Shown: positions 34,211 through 47,929 of the stretch, one piece after another | Layout of the letters: each line of letters begins with the position of its first letter | Numbering within the stretch: position 1 is the first letter of the stretch | From: Dermanyssus gallinae | Taxonomy: Eukaryota > Arthropoda > Arachnida > Mesostigmata > Dermanyssidae | DNA: 64,000 nucleotides | NCBI GenBank assembly: GCA_003439945.1 | Contig: QVRM01005469.1 | Coordinates: 40,994-104,993, forward strand | Direction of reading: 5' to 3' | The notes under the pieces: generated by a model | What the model saw: the letters and a program-made list of their open reading frames with translations, nothing else | The model's database searches: none | Told to the model about the DNA's origin: nothing | Program-made: the position numbers and the translations under genes

Positions 34211-34360
34211 CCGAGCAAGATGGCTTAGTGGCAAAGTTTTTGCCTTTGCATTCGGGAGAACTGGGTTCGAGATCCAGACCGGCCACTCCTTAATTGGTTT
34301 GCATGGACACAATTAGACAAATTAGCAATGACAAATCACCTGGAGAAGTGACACCAATGC
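34211..34360 (+). mobile_element. SINE2 copy
   Basis: Matches SINE2 from CCGAGCAAGATGGCTTAGTG through ACTGGGTTCGAGATCCAGAC, CGGCCACTCCTTAATTGG, TTTGCATGG and ATTAGACAA. The A-box and B-box (GGTTCGAGATCC) are kept. The body is shortened after this point. Confidence 0.88.
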
Positions 34361-34609
34361 GACAAACCATATAAGTAGAGCTAAACAGTGACATCTTGAC
34401 TGGTATTATCTGAAGGCTGGCAGATTAAATTTACGCATCTTCGCTTTTAAGAGATCAGAATATGTTCTAATACATTAACGGGGCGCAAAAATAATATCAT
34501 TTACTGAAGACCAGTTATACTCCTCAGCAACAGAGGCAAATTAATCGATAAACTAATTGTAAAACGAATAAAATAAGCTAATAGGAAAAACGGTCCCTAG
34601 ACTACAACA

Positions 34610-35738
34610 ACATACTACACAATAAATAGCTTGGAGACAGAAAGGACAAAACTACACAGTCGGCGTTAATGGCTGTGCATAAAATACTAGCTCAAAAACC
34701 AGTGGGTATGTTCTTAGATTTGTTCAATGCTTTCGTCAGCATTTTACACTGCCACGTATTACATCAAATGCAACGCAGGAAATGATTGCAAAGGCACTGG
34801 CCACAATAAAAACATATCTAATTAAACCGAAAATAGACGTACTCCTTTAACAACGACTCCTCTAAAGTTACCTTGATATTGTCACTACCCCTCGGTCGGG
34901 TGAACTAGTACAATCAAGTAATTGGAAATGATGATTTCAAGTGAGCTATCTTAGCATTCATAAGGCAACTATGTTACAACGAAAATGAGGAAGGGCGTTG
35001 CAATACTAAGCTAAATAAGAGTCTCAGCAATTGTAACGTTTAAACTAAACTTCTGGAGAGTACCTATTGATATAGGCTCACTTTATACTCACTCTATACT
35101 ACGTTGCTATCCGACGGCAATTTAGCCTGCCTGATCCTCCTGTAAAAGAAAGTCATAAGACTGGTTTGCGGTGCTGATCGCAGCCTCAATACAGTGATAC
35201 CTATGCGCGGTTTAAAGGTGCTACGTATTCGACATCAACAGGAAGAATTAGTGCGCTCCTTTTTTTTCTAAAGGAGGCACATTTTGGCAGTGAGATACAA
35301 GAAAAACACAGATCTAGATATATCACGAGAGCACGCCAACATGGCACTCTAATTTAGAAAACCAAAAAGCTGAAACGACAAAAACGTTGGAATGTCAGTC
35401 ATTTTATTACGACAACAAGCAAATTAGAATAGATAAATCACGAAAAACTAGCTAATACTTAGTCAAAATCACCTGTCCAGTTTAATTAAACAGACTACCA
35501 TTCCAAGAATATAAAATGTATGGCACTCAACAATGGCTTGATTAATACAAATATATTGTTACGCAGAATACAAGCACAGAGAAAGTATAACTACCTTCTT
35601 GAATTTTCACACTAAACAAGTACTAGATGAAACGTATCGCCTCAAAATAGACCCGGGCCGCTGGTCCGAACTTAAACGTCTACCAACTCGCACATGTAGA
35701 AATAAATCTACATGCTGCAACAGCTATAAAACCGCACA

Positions 35739-35740
<2 letters not shown>
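34610..35740 (+). pseudogene. decayed LINE fragment with RT motif A
   Basis: Near 34650-34770, across one frame, TTQSALMAVHKILAQKPVG is followed by MFLDLFNAFVS, matching RT motif A (LDLSNAFDS). Farther on, near 35130-35270, VIRLVCGADRS, NTVIPMRGLKVLRI and RHQQEELVRSF match the C-terminal region of LINE proteins. The middle, including motif C, is not readable. Many stops are present. The right end meets a (TA)n tract at 35742. Confidence 0.65.
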
Positions 35741-35741
<1 letters not shown>

Positions 35742-35779
<38 letters not shown>

Positions 35780-35841
35780 TTATTCAATGTAATCAATCAT
35801 TCACGGTCGTAACATGACATTTATATATATATATATATATA
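35742..35841. repeat. two (TA)n tracts
   Basis: TA runs at 35742-35770 and 35822-35841, about 50 bp apart, at the end of the LINE fragment. Confidence 0.9.
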
Positions 35842-36159
35842 CGCTGCAACAGTAATGGCCGTGGCCAGGGCGACAGTGGCGTCTTTTAAGCGGGCTGTCC
35901 ACTGCCGAGTCGGATGGCCATATCTGCTTGTCCACCAACACAGTTGAATAGAACTATAAAGACAGCTCTATCAATCGACCACTTATAGTAAATACCTCCT
36001 GACCAGATTCTTGACAACTTCGGCAAAATCAATTGTTTGCTATTATTATATTTAGAACATAGGTGTATGATTTAAGTAACGTTGTGCAAAGTATAAAATA
36101 AATAATCATATTATTAGATATTTCGCTGCTGCGTACACGAATTGTCAACCTTACAAGCT

Positions 36160-36870
36160 ATGCGACCATAATGTTGTTATAAATGTAACTGACCGTTGTA
36201 GAAAAACGTTTATCGCAGCGGCTGGTATCAGAAGTCGAACACAGTTGTTCGTTCGGAGGGCCATGACACTATTCACGCTCAAAGTGGCATCCGTAACTGC
36301 CTCGGTATCCAAGTGATGTGGAAACATTTTAGCACCTCGCATTTATGGCAGTTGGAAAAGGTGAAGTCAGCTTTCTTAATGCGACTACTTAGCATTCCGT
36401 CGAATTCGCGCAACAGATTAGTATACATGCTTACGGGCTTAATATAATCTATCAATAAACTTGTAGACCGCTTTAATGTAAGGCAAGCAGCGGCCCTGAA
36501 AACATTTCGACAAGAGTATCCTTAAAAATGCTAATCTAATTCTCGGATAATTTTATTTATCACCAGCTATAACTAACCAGGCCTGAAAGGAGTCTCTCCG
36601 TCCATGTCACCACACCACTTGCCACAGTGCTCACTGATTTCGTCATCAACTATGCCGGTCTTCTGGGTTTTATGAAACCAGAGAGGACTGTAAGTGGCTT
36701 CGTTGTGGTGATTTATGTTCCCTGTATCACCTACCCGACTGAACTGAATCCATGTTACTTTCTCAGCTCCAGCAAGTATACTCATAATCAATTTTTACTA
36801 TGTTTGTCATGAATATTAAGTTCATATCTACATACCTAAACAGGGCAAATTTTTAATAAATAAATACAAT
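36160..36870 (+). mobile_element. LINE 3' end, copy 1
   Basis: Matches 57115-57765 along its length (GACCGTTGTAGAA, ACACTTCGCATTTATGGCAG-type words, TTCCGTCGAATTCGCGCAAC, GATTAGTATACATGC, TAACCAGGCCTGAAAG, AACCAGAGAGGA). Read across frames it gives YGIQ..WKHFSTSHLWQLEK, then FLMRLLSIPSNSRNRLVYML, the C-terminal block also seen in the 10.1-7.66 kb LINE. It ends in TAATAAATAAATAC-like sequence, a simple A-rich tail. Confidence 0.8.
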
Positions 36871-36879
36871 TATTTTATT

Positions 36880-38640
36880 ATACACAAAGATAGATCTGAA
36901 TGAACCTCACGTTGAAAAAAAAAGTTGACTTTAGTTGATCTTTACGCAGCTCTTTTAAGCAATACCTCGCCGTTCGGTATCAAACTGGAAGAAACGCCTT
37001 ACTCAAGTCCCACTAGATACGGCCACATTTAAGGCATGCGTTTAACGACCTACAGATCATGCTGCAATGCAGAGGATGTATCGCATCTAGTACCTTTTCT
37101 ACGGTGAATTCAGCCCCTATGGTCTTTCACATGACTGTGGTTATCTTATCCTAGACGATGTGAAGGTCTGTGGGACCTCTAGGGGTCGTATTAGTAGAGG
37201 CAAACATTTCAGCGGTAGTGTTGAGTAATCAGTTTGCTTTACAAGACATTTCGTCATAGCTGGCCGTGAAGGCAACATGTAGGGCCGGGCAGCCGCATCT
37301 CGAAGAAGCCGAATCCTGTGGCACTGAAGAGAGCAGTGCGCTGCAAAGCGTACGTACGGCGCCACCATTTCCGGAAGACAGGTAAGAGGCTTTATTCCGG
37401 GGTAGATATAATAAAAATGTGAGGATCCCGTTATCGTTCGCGACCCAGCAGCCTAAATCTATTAGAGTATCCGCATAATTATATATATATATATATATTA
37501 TAAGTACCTGGGTAAAGTTTCCTTACGTGTAGTGGATGTAGAGCAATCCCTGCGAAGTTGCTATGGCACTTCAGGCTAAAACTGGGTCATCGACAAAATT
37601 CTTCTTCTAAATAAGTACGACTTTATACGGGTAACTATTTACCAGGTACAGAAATGTTTCAAGCTCTTGTGGTACTTTTGTAATGATTTAATGATAGCAA
37701 TATATATACCAAGTAGAGCAACTAGGTTCTCTGTAGTAAACCGCGGAATTTGTTGAGACTCTCATTCTATGAAGGTTATTAGTAGTGGTATAGAGCTAAT
37801 ATACTAGCTAGCTAAGAATGTCGTTTGCCTTAGTTCGTGGTTCACATTGTCTACGACAACATTTTACAAAGGGAACGATGTCCACATCTTTACATAATAG
37901 AGTCAGATAAGCTCTGACAGAACCAAGAGAACGTTGTGTTTTGGGGTATAATGTATAGAGTATTTGCAGTAAGTGAGGCAGCCAGCTAATATACGGCAAA
38001 CACATTAACTCCTTATTATGCATTAATTCAGGGGCCGTTATAAAAAGCCGCAGGCCCTAGTCCGCATAAAGCATCCTCGAGGGGTGCATCCCCTACAATG
38101 TCTTGTAGGTTTTTTAGGCAAGTGCTTAAAATGTCTTCCATACCTAAAGAGTGAAATTCTAATTCTAAATTCAAAAACCACACAATCTTCCTCGCTCTAA
38201 CTTCTCACAGTTAACGAGCAACGAGATATCCTATATGTGTGTTCACCAATGTAACTCGCAATTAAGAGCTACCTAGCTGGGCTGAAAACAGCGAGAGAAG
38301 TGAATAAAATAATTTTTTTTTTAATGGGTGTGGTTTGATACGTCCACCAGAGCGGTTATCTTTGATTAGCTGCATGTTTTATAATGCAAATCTTATACGA
38401 TGGACTCTTTGAACATAGGCCGATAACTCAGACCACTGGGTAGCTGAGGTGATAATTATCACCGTATATTAGTGATATTCACACATTAGTGCTTGTGGTC
38501 TCTCATCTACGTGGTAAGGCTTAAAACCGGCACGCTCGTTTCTGCTCACCATCTGAGGATCTTTTCACGGTGCGAAATTAATCCGTAGCAAAAAATACGT
38601 GTTTAGATTAGGTTGACACCTCTCGACCTTTACTACTTAC
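36880..38640. other. no recognised gene; one (TA)n at 37480-37499
   Basis: Minus-strand frames at 37141-37368 and 37808-38023 are unassigned. A 20-bp TA tract lies at 37480-37499. An A/T homopolymer region lies near 38309-38323. Confidence 0.4.
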
Positions 38641-38647
38641 TTGAACT

Positions 38648-38806
38648 GATTTTCAGCCAACATTTGACGTCCACGGAATCGCTTTTGCATTGCCTTAGGA
38701 GACAGAGATCCCATAAATAAAAATGTGCAACGGTGGGATTTAACCTAGGCATCATCTATGTGTCTCCTCCAGTCGCAAGTTTTGTCGACGTGACTGAACG
38801 ACGGGA
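38648..38806 (-). mobile_element. SINE1 copy, diverged
   Basis: Shares GACGTCCACGGAATCGCTTTTGCATTGCC in pieces, CCCATAAATA, AATGTGCAACGGTGGGATTT, GTGTCTCCTCCAGTCGCAAG with SINE1. The B-box has decayed (GGTTAAATCCC on the minus strand). Confidence 0.8.
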
Positions 38807-38809
38807 CTC

Positions 38810-39195
38810 ATTTTATTAAAGCCTATCGGGAGAAGTTGTAGATATAAACGAGTCAACTTAGTCTGTCTAGTGTTCATTGAGCTATGATTCTATGACATCA
38901 CTTTGTCTTTATCTTTTTAGCCTTTTGCTTAGCGCTTGCTTGCTTCGAACTGCGCCTTAGGCTGACGCTAATTGGGATTGTGCAGGATTTTTTTCGCCTT
39001 GGGGTGGTGTTCTCGACAGGAGACACAAGCTTTTAAAGAAACGCATATATAAACTCGCTCACAAAGGCTTTATTCTTTATGCAGCACTCTGGAGCCTTAC
39101 AACTTGTAGCCAGCTGGGCTTAAACCTCTTTGAATTGGTCCCCCGACTACACCTTTTCATATTCAAGTCGTATGGCTCTTTCTGAGGAAAACCAA
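38810..39195. other. no recognised feature
   Basis: No gene or repeat relation seen. Confidence 0.5.
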
Positions 39196-39196
39196 C

Positions 39197-39420
39197 TTGC
39201 TAATTCTAATGACTAGCTCTCTGAAGTCTGCCCTAAGGGCTCGCGATAGCTCCCGGAATCGCAAATTTTATTTACGGGTTTCAACTCCGCCAGTCGTAGT
39301 ATATATTAGAGGAATTTACATTAACCACAGGACGAGCGTAGTTGAAAAAATAAAACATATTGGTATACAGATTTATTATTCTACAAAATCTAGGACATGA
39401 TACCAAGCAGTTGGAAAAAA
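39197..39420 (+). pseudogene. possible LINE fragment
   Basis: A 67-codon frame contains VYIRGIYINHRTSVVEKIKHIGIQI, which recalls the segment after RT motif C in LINEs (VYING...V..IKYLGI.ID). No catalytic motif is present, so the call is tentative. It could also be chance. Confidence 0.3.
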
Positions 39421-39881
39421 TGAAACATTATAATCGTAAGTTTGTTACAAAATTTGAAGTTCACAGTTTTCATATGAAATTATGCATGCAAGGTTTCCAC
39501 GAAACATTTAGAAAAAGTACAAAACCCCGCTGGGCACACTACAGTGACGATCTTGCGTGTGTAGTGTAAACTAAGGACAAAATTTCTTCTAATATATTCA
39601 ACAGAGATTCCTTAAAGCCAATTAGATATCCTTCGCAGTTCGTATTTTTCTAGTATGAATACATACAGCTTTCCGTTACCATTGGCACTACGCAAAATTT
39701 GAGATAATCCTACAGGTAGAACGAGCGAAAATTTTAACTCCGCCTTCAAGCTTTTTCACACGAGGTTATTAAATTTGGTTTGACACAAGTAAGTCAAAGT
39801 TATCGACTAAATAAGCCGGAATATTAACATCCTTTAGCCCTGCATCATTAACAATTGCAGCGCCAATATAGGACATCATCG

Positions 39882-40364
39882 TCACTGAGGAAACTTCTTA
39901 AATTCTCTAACAGTTTCGATTTGGTTCAATCCCTCAACTCTCAAAGAGTCACTGTAAATGTTGTTGTATATAATAATAGTAAAATTGAAATATAGAACTT
40001 CAAAGCTATGCAGGTAAACACTAACTAAATACAGATAAACGAGGATGAAAGTTTCGGATATACAGGTTCGGGAGCTTGCAAAATACGTTTCATAGCAGGC
40101 AGAACAGAATTTCGGGGCGGAGCTGTCTTTGACGAGGAATATGACAGGTTCCGTATTTTGTTGACCTGTTGCATGAGACGACACTCCATCAGGCTTTTCG
40201 TCTTTCGAATTTGCGAGTTTGGAGTGGGCCAGTCTCGGAGGGCGATGGCTGGTCAGATTGCTCACACTGTTTGCAGCGAGATTGTTGCGGCAATCTGCAA
40301 CAATGTGGTTTAGTCCAAAGACATTTTCAATATGGAGTAGGGACTCTTGCATGCATAATAACAT
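39882..40364 (-). pseudogene. possible LINE ORF1 (zinc-knuckle) relic
   Basis: A 160-codon minus-strand frame. LNHIVADCRNNL is followed, in an adjacent frame, by RCKQCEQSDHPSP. Together these resemble the H...C and C..C...H parts of gag-like CCHC knuckles in LINE ORF1 proteins. The rest is unfamiliar and its end is hydrophobic. Support is motif likeness over two frames only. It may otherwise be an unknown ORF. Confidence 0.3.
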
Positions 40365-40829
40365 TATGCTCTGTGAGTCCTAGAAACACCTTCGTCGGCA
40401 GTATCATCCTGAAGTGATGAATTACACACAATCAGTAAAGCTCCGCAGTAAGCAGTTAACGACACTTTATCTAGAAGAGAGCAGTGGCGCCTTACTGGAG
40501 GACCTGTTTCAGTAGACTCTTTCATACCGGAAATCTGCACGTAGCGTGGGCCAGTGCCTCATGTCGCTTATTCCAATAGGCAAACTGGCTGAACCTAGTT
40601 CCTGGCGGGGCATTTCCAAAAATAGCTGCGCGCACAAACTGCTAGGGTTGCTTCTGGTCGGCGGGCACTCCCAGAGAGCTCAGAAATCGACTCTAATGGC
40701 ATGTACAGTCAATAACGTACGTTAAACAAACCAAATAGTTGTAAAGACGGGATAGCAGAGCACCCATGTATAGACCAGACGACCGGTTCTACGCAGGGCT
40801 ACAACCTCTTCTGGCAACCTCCACGGGCA

Positions 40830-41445
40830 GCCAACTCTGTTGTTTGAGCTGCTCTATCGTACCTTGCCTACCGAGCCGCATACACAACTGCGATACGGCT
40901 GTGAAAATTATCATGTACGCGGACGATCTATAGTACTTTACAGCAAAAGCAGCAGGCTCTACCTTCAGCAGATGCTAGCTAAGTTAGCAGCTTTTTTTGT
41001 AAAGGTGGAAAATGCTTTGCGCACACCCTCCGATGTCAGTGGAGGGTAGTGTGGGACTAAATGCAACACTCGATCCAATCCGCGCGTGCTACGTTAGCAG
41101 CTTATATGAGAGAAGTCAGCCTCAAGGTCAATTCCAGGAAAGCCGTAAGCCATAAAACTTCAACACGCAAGCCGCCTATCAGAGATTGGTTTGCTCAGAC
41201 TGTACGGGCAGGAGATAGACTTTGTAAAAAGAATCAAATATTTAAGTATCATACTGACCCCTCAGTTAAGATCTTTGGTTACACAGTGAAGAACGGTCGT
41301 GAAAAGCACCAGCTGCGTCAAAGAGGCTTAAAAGCCCGCAGAGGCTTTTACTCTAGACAGCACTTGCTATTTTTGATATTTAAAAAATACTATGGGCGAA
41401 GGCAAGTGCCTCGCATCAAACGGTACTTGACATGCCTCTGAAACG
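40830..41445 (+). pseudogene. LINE reverse transcriptase fragment
   Basis: The frame at 40840 has FELLYRTLPTEPHTQLRYG followed, after a disturbed motif C, by IVLYSKSSRLYLQQMLAKL and AAFFVKVENAL, the usual sense after YADD. The second frame (41061-41441) has TVRAGDRLCKKNQIFKY and DPSVKIFGYTV (compare KYLGI.LDPS), then QLRQRGLKARRGFYS. The YADD itself is lost (Y.C in place of YADD). It is truncated on both sides and its right end lies about 60 bp from the long (TA)n at 41501. Confidence 0.65.
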
Positions 41446-41499
41446 AGTAGTTGGTCGCAACAAACTTTTGCAACTAACACTCTTATTTATGTGCTCGCC

Positions 41500-41500
<1 letters not shown>

Positions 41501-41595
<95 letters not shown>
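41501..41595. repeat. (TA)n on the 5' side of the R1-clade LINE
   Basis: About 95 bp of TA repeat that runs directly into the 5'-truncated end of the LINE. Confidence 0.95.
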
Positions 41596-41597
<2 letters not shown>

Positions 41598-44174
41598 AGA
41601 GTGATGACGCCTTTAAAAAGGCCTTTCAGGCCGAACTAGCAAAATGTGATAGCCTGCAAGACATAGCAAGCTACAGGAAAGTGGTTCAAAGAGCATGGGA
41701 GGTGGCCAGTACGCTAGCCATACATCCCAAACTAACGGAGGTAGTAGAGCCAAATTACTGGTGGAACGAAAGGATCAAGGATGTTCGCAAATTATGCATG
41801 AAGTTAAGGCGGAAGCTTAAAGAGGCTAAGGGAAGTGCCAATACCCATGCGATATTAGCAGAATATTGTGAAATCCGAATGATAATTAAACAGGAGATAG
41901 TTAGAAGCAAGAAAGAAAGCTGGAGGGCGTTCCTAGCTGAACTGGACGGCGATCCATGGGGACGGCCCTATAAGCTAGTGCGGGGAAGCCTTGCTAAACC
42001 AAAGGTAGACATCGCAGCTAAGGTGAAAAAAAAAAATTGCGGAATTTATTCCCACGTCACGAGGACTTCAACAGGAAGATGTACGAAATGGTGAACAAAC
42101 AGAGCACAAACAAGTGCTCAGAAATACCTGAAGTTACAGTCGCGGAGGTGACAGCCGTGGCGGGCAGAATAAAGACAGGCAAGGCACCGGGACCTGACGG
42201 AATCCCACCGGCGGTAATTCGCTACCTGTGCAAAGAGTTTCCAGACTTCGTGGCAGATGCCGCAACAAAGCTGCTTCGTGAGGGGAGGTTCCCGAGAGAA
42301 TGGAAAAAAGCGGAGGTGGTATTGGTTCCAAAGGGCAGTGGGTGATATAGACCCATTTGCCTTCTGAACTCACTGGCGAAATGTTTTGAGGCAATCTTTG
42401 AGGAGAGGTTAAGAAACTTTGCGGAGGAAAACGGCCTTCTCTCGGACTCACGGTACGGATTCCGCAAGCATAGGTCGGCCCTTACTGCGATACACAGGGT
42501 TATCTCAGATGCTGAAAGGCTACATAGCTCGACACCGCAAACCAGGGACCTGTTAATGGCAGTTATGCTTGATGTGCAAAACGCTTTTAATAGTCTTCCC
42601 TGGAAAGTAATCTTAGATACCCTACATAAGAAGGGCGTCCCGCCCTACTTGGTAAAGTCTTCTGCGCTGGGGTTTCATTCCAGATCATTGGCCCGTTACT
42701 ATGGAACATTGCCTATGACGATGTACTAGGGCTGCCAGGACTCCCAGGAGGGGTCCACCTGCAGGCCTATGCGGATGACCTAGCAATTATGATCAAGGCC
42801 CGAACAGCAGAGGAATTAGAGCTAGCCGCTAACAAATCGCTCAAGGCAGTCGAGAGGTGGATGGAGAGAGCCGGACTGGAACTAGCTCCTGAGAAGTCAG
42901 AGGCAGTGCTGCTCATAGGAAGAAAGCACTGCAGGGAGATTAATCTACGACTGCAGGGATTAAGTATGATATTCAGCAAGGAGGTGAGATATCTAGGCGT
43001 CCAACTAGACCGGGGACTCACAGGAGTGCCTCACCTAAAGAAGGCAATCAAAAAGGTAAGCAAAGCGGCAAACGATATCGCCAAAATCCTGCCAAATATC
43101 TACGGACCTAGCAGAGCCTCAAGGAGAAGGCTGGTCATGTCAGTGGCGGAATCCATCGTCCTGTACGGTGCACCGGTATGGTTCAAAAAGAAGTGCGGAG
43201 AAACACATCGAAAAGGCCTACTCAGAAGAGCCCAACGGGTACCGGCTCTTCGCATCACACAGGCCTACAGGACCGTGAGCACGGCGGCAGCTTTGGTTCT
43301 GGCAGGGACCCCGCCCTGGGACCTCAAAGCAGATGAAAGACGAAGACTGTGGGAGCGTGGTCCAGATAGGACGACAAAGGAAGCAAAGGAAGAGGAAACG
43401 AAAGTAACACTTCTGCGATGGCAGGCGGAATGGGAGAGCCTCAGGAAGGACGAGGCGGGAGCCAAGGTCCGTGATCTGATACCGAACATCGAGAAATGGC
43501 TGAATAGGCCCGGAGGTGACATGGACTTTTTCCTAACGCAAATAGTCACCGGTCACGGAGATTTCCAGTCCTATTTATACAGGATCGGTAAGGCGCCTTC
43601 GGACACGTGCATGTTCTGCACGCTGGGCGTTGAGGATGACGCGGCACATACTCTCCTAGAATGCCCGTGCTGGGAAGAGGCTAGACGTAGGGCAAGCAAC
43701 AGGGTGAGAGATAGTTGGACGAACGCGGGTGCCCAGAGACCTAAACACCCTCTCGTGCTCCCGAGAGATGGGCTAGCCCTATTCATGGATTTCATCTGCT
43801 CGAAACCAGCAGCATGGACTCTTGGAGCAGCAGTTGCGCGAGAGGTGCTGACGGAGAAGAAACTATGCGGGACGCAGAGAAGAGCGAGTTACGCAAGAAG
43901 AGAAAATTATTCTCTCTTGTCACAAGGCACGCCAGCCAGAGAGCAGACTTCGCCAAACAAGCAGGCGAACCTGGTTAGATAGTCCGGATGTCACCCCCAC
44001 GGCCCATAGTACTATTAAACGAAGATCTGGGCTGTGTCAAGGGCGTTATGAGAGGCAGGTTGTAGTGGGTAGGGGCGCGGACCATCGCGCCGAGTCCCAC
44101 ACACCAGAATAGAGATAAGGGGCCGTTTGCCTTTCTCCAGTCTGACGGTGCGTAAAATAGCATTTCCTCCTCTC

Positions 44175-44190
<16 letters not shown>
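41596..44190 (+). mobile_element. 5'-truncated R1-clade LINE with poly(A) tail
   Basis: About 2.6 kb. It starts abruptly after (TA)n in the linker before the RT, so endonuclease and ORF1 are missing. It then holds RT, a C-terminal zinc-knuckle and a stop at 43982. A 3' UTR of about 190 bp ends in A16 (44175-44190), followed at once by (TA)n. The C-terminal knuckle and the RT sequence fit the R1 clade, which is typical of arthropods. 5' truncation plus a poly(A) end is the hallmark of target-primed reverse transcription. The target duplication cannot be defined because both flanks are TA repeats. Confidence 0.92.
41597..43982 (+). pseudogene. R1-clade LINE pol (linker, RT, C-terminal knuckle), broken
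   Basis: Order of parts: a linker (EPNYWWNERIKDVRKLCMKL, 41.7-42.0 kb); a shift at an A-run near 42026-42036; KTGKAPGPDGIPPAVIR (early RT); an in-frame TGA at 42343 before YRPICLLNSLAKCFE; RYGFRKHRSALTAI; and motif A MLDVQNAFNSLPW (Asp codon at 42571). Motif B is deleted: only IGPLLWNIAYDD remains, fused after KKGVPPYLV. Motif C is AYADDLAIM (42768-42779). From there a 397-codon open frame runs through KEVRYLGVQLDRGLT, RLVMSVAESIVLYGAPVW, RVPALRITQAYRTVSTAAALVLAGTPP and a CX2CX9HX4C knuckle (CMFC...H...C). It lacks the APE endonuclease. It is not functional. Confidence 0.9.
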
Positions 44191-45681
<1,491 letters not shown>

Positions 45682-45699
45682 TAAAGATATATATATATA

Positions 45700-45775
<76 letters not shown>

Positions 45776-45787
45776 TATATTTATATA
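45682..45787. repeat. (TA)n on the right of the mariner
   Basis: About 100 bp of TA repeat with TTT and AAA interruptions, the right half of the array into which the mariner inserted. Confidence 0.93.
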
Positions 45788-45829
45788 CGAAAAACCTGGA
45801 GAAGTTGCCGTGTTAAGAATCGAATTCAC

Positions 45830-46630
45830 TGGCGAAGAGCGTCATGTTTGTTATTGTTTAGTGAAAAACTTGGATCAATCCACCTACAGATAACGATCAG
45901 AAAAAAACACAAGCGTGTTGGTGGTACAATTGCAGCACCCAATAACCGGGCTGTGTGCTCTTCTTTTGTCCAACATTCAGTGCGGATTAAGTACACTAAA
46001 CTGGTTTCAAAAGCTTCGATCTTCTCTTGGGGATGACAACCCATTCCTGGGAAGTGTGTATGAATGGTGCAGAAAATGTCGGTCGATATTCATTGTTCTC
46101 GAGGTTTGTCACAGGTGATGCGACTTGGGTTAATTTTTAAGATCGTTTTTCGAGCCCCACAACTCGCGGTGGTCGGGCGCTGGAGCGCCTCCGCGCCTCC
46201 ACTAGAACAAAGCGTTTATGGCTGACTGGCAAGGTGATGGTTACCATGGCCTTCAACTTGAAGTAAATCTGTAGAGGTGGTCGAACTAGGACAAGATGTT
46301 ACAGTGACGAGCGGTTGAAATACTGTGAAGTGCCTACCAAAAGTTTTCACTGCTCTCACTAGAACGAGCTCTAAAGCCTTTTCTTAGGCGATGGTGCTTT
46401 CACCACGACAACGCGCCAGCCCACAGCGCTAAAAACACTGCGACTTTTGTCGCCACATTTAGAGAGCTAGTGAAGCACCCAGCGTATTTACACGACTTGC
46501 ACCACGTGATTTCTTCGGCTTTCTAAAAAAAAGAGGTAAAGACAAACCCAAAGCTTAGCAATGATTCTAATTTCAGGAAGGTCGTATATCTGTGCTCTAT
46601 CAAAACATTTTTAAAACAGAACCCGGTTTT
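45830..46630 (+). pseudogene. second, heavily decayed mariner-type transposase
   Basis: Unlike the neighbouring element in detail. Read over several frames, the relics are NWFQKLRSSLGDDNP with VYEWCRKC (near 45990-46080), then VTGDATWVNF around the first Asp (near 46110), PHNSRWSGAGAPP (near 46160), LWLTGKVMVTM, FHHDNAPAHSAKNTATFVA around the second Asp (near 46400) and LVKHPAY leading to the third. Stops and shifts are frequent. It is a separate, older insertion of the mariner/Tc1 superfamily. No inverted repeats were found. Confidence 0.75.
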
Positions 46631-46646
46631 TTTTTATATGCACACA

Positions 46647-46647
46647 C

Positions 46648-46723
<76 letters not shown>
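46647..46723. repeat. (TA)n microsatellite
   Basis: About 77 bp of TA repeat after CACACACATATA, at the right limit of the 41.5-46.7 kb nest. Confidence 0.95.
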
Positions 46724-46725
<2 letters not shown>

Positions 46726-47850
46726 TCTATTTTATTATAGGATAGATAGTAGAAATACATTGGTTTGGCCGTTCTTACCTTCATGGATGTTCCCTGAATT
46801 TAGTGGCACATAAGCACAGAATAACTAACGTTTGGCGCATTATCGTGGTGAGACAGCAAGCAGCCCAAGAGTGTTGGGCTAGTTTGCAGACTCTTTGCAT
46901 AATTTTTTTGCAGCCTTTGCCGATCGTTTGCATTTCAGAAAACGCTATCTAAAGTCTTTCTGCTTGAGATGTGTCTCCTTATTCTGATACGAGGCTTTTT
47001 GCCGCAAGCGTTTCACTTCCTGGTGACATCTTATCGTTCTGAAACGAAGTGGTGTAATCAAGTTTCGTCGGCTGTTTCGAAATGGGCCAAAAACAGCAGA
47101 TTTTGTCTCAAAAGTTCCAATTTGCTTTCCGAAATTAACACGCTTCGATTGGCAGTCAGTCACCACAAGCTTGTAGACTTCAGCAGAGTTTTCTCATCCA
47201 AAGCTGTTTTTGGCCGTCTAGACTGTGATGCATTAGTTCCGTAAACTGCATCGAACTTGGCGGGTATTTCCATTGCAGTTAAATTTTAAAGAAATGCCTA
47301 ATCACAACACGGTATTCGTTTTGCTGATTGCCACTAGAGGATCTAACCTGTCACAGTTGCGCAACCTGTTACAAAAGCAATTCCAAACCAATGCACATCA
47401 CACTTATCTCAGTTACTTCCAAAGAACGTCTCTCTCCGGCGCTTTAGTCAACGTGAGCTTGTTGCAGAGAAGCGAACTTTATATTTACTTCTATATGACT
47501 AGTAACTACTATATAAACACATCAATTATGATAGCAGGGCCCTCATGAAATCAGCGCTCGCGTCTTTAGGCTGACTGTGTCATTTAGTACACACGACGAT
47601 GTAGCTTGCTAAAAAAAAAACAGGTAATATGATTGTAAGTACTTTTTGTGGCAGGCTGCCAGCTATTTTTTTCCGCCTAGATTTTTCACAATCAGCCTCG
47701 CGACAAATTGCCCCCTTACACGGAAGTCGGCAATTTTTCATCAATCATTAAAGCATGCCTAAAACCCCGCCGGTAGCATGCACTGATATGTTTGTTTTTA
47801 GGACCTTGATCTAAAAGTGCAAATCTTGAGAAAGATCGCTTTGAAAAGAA
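46724..47850. other. no recognised gene
   Basis: A basic 73-codon minus-strand frame (46945-47166, with NFGKQIGTFETKSAVFG) and plus-strand frames at 46969-47244 and 47273-47548 are unassigned. Confidence 0.35.
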
Positions 47851-47852
47851 TG

Positions 47853-47925
47853 CGTCGTGCCTGTATCGAACCTACGACTTTCGATGTCAAAGTCGCCGGT
47901 TAACTCCTCTACTCTGTCCCGTCCA
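47853..47925 (-). mobile_element. tRNA-like remnant
   Basis: On the minus strand, GAGTAGAGGAGTTAACCGG (A-box-like) is followed by the hairpin CGACTTT/AAAGTCG with a 7-base loop and then GTAGGTTCGATACAGG (B-box GGTTCGATAC). This is the layout of a tRNA or a tRNA-derived SINE head. The acceptor and T stems do not pair well, so a working tRNA is unlikely. Confidence 0.5.
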
Positions 47926-47929
47926 CAAA

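Noticed and set aside
43265..43549. Minus-strand frame inside the R1-clade LINE
   Set aside because: It is antisense to well-supported LINE coding sequence.
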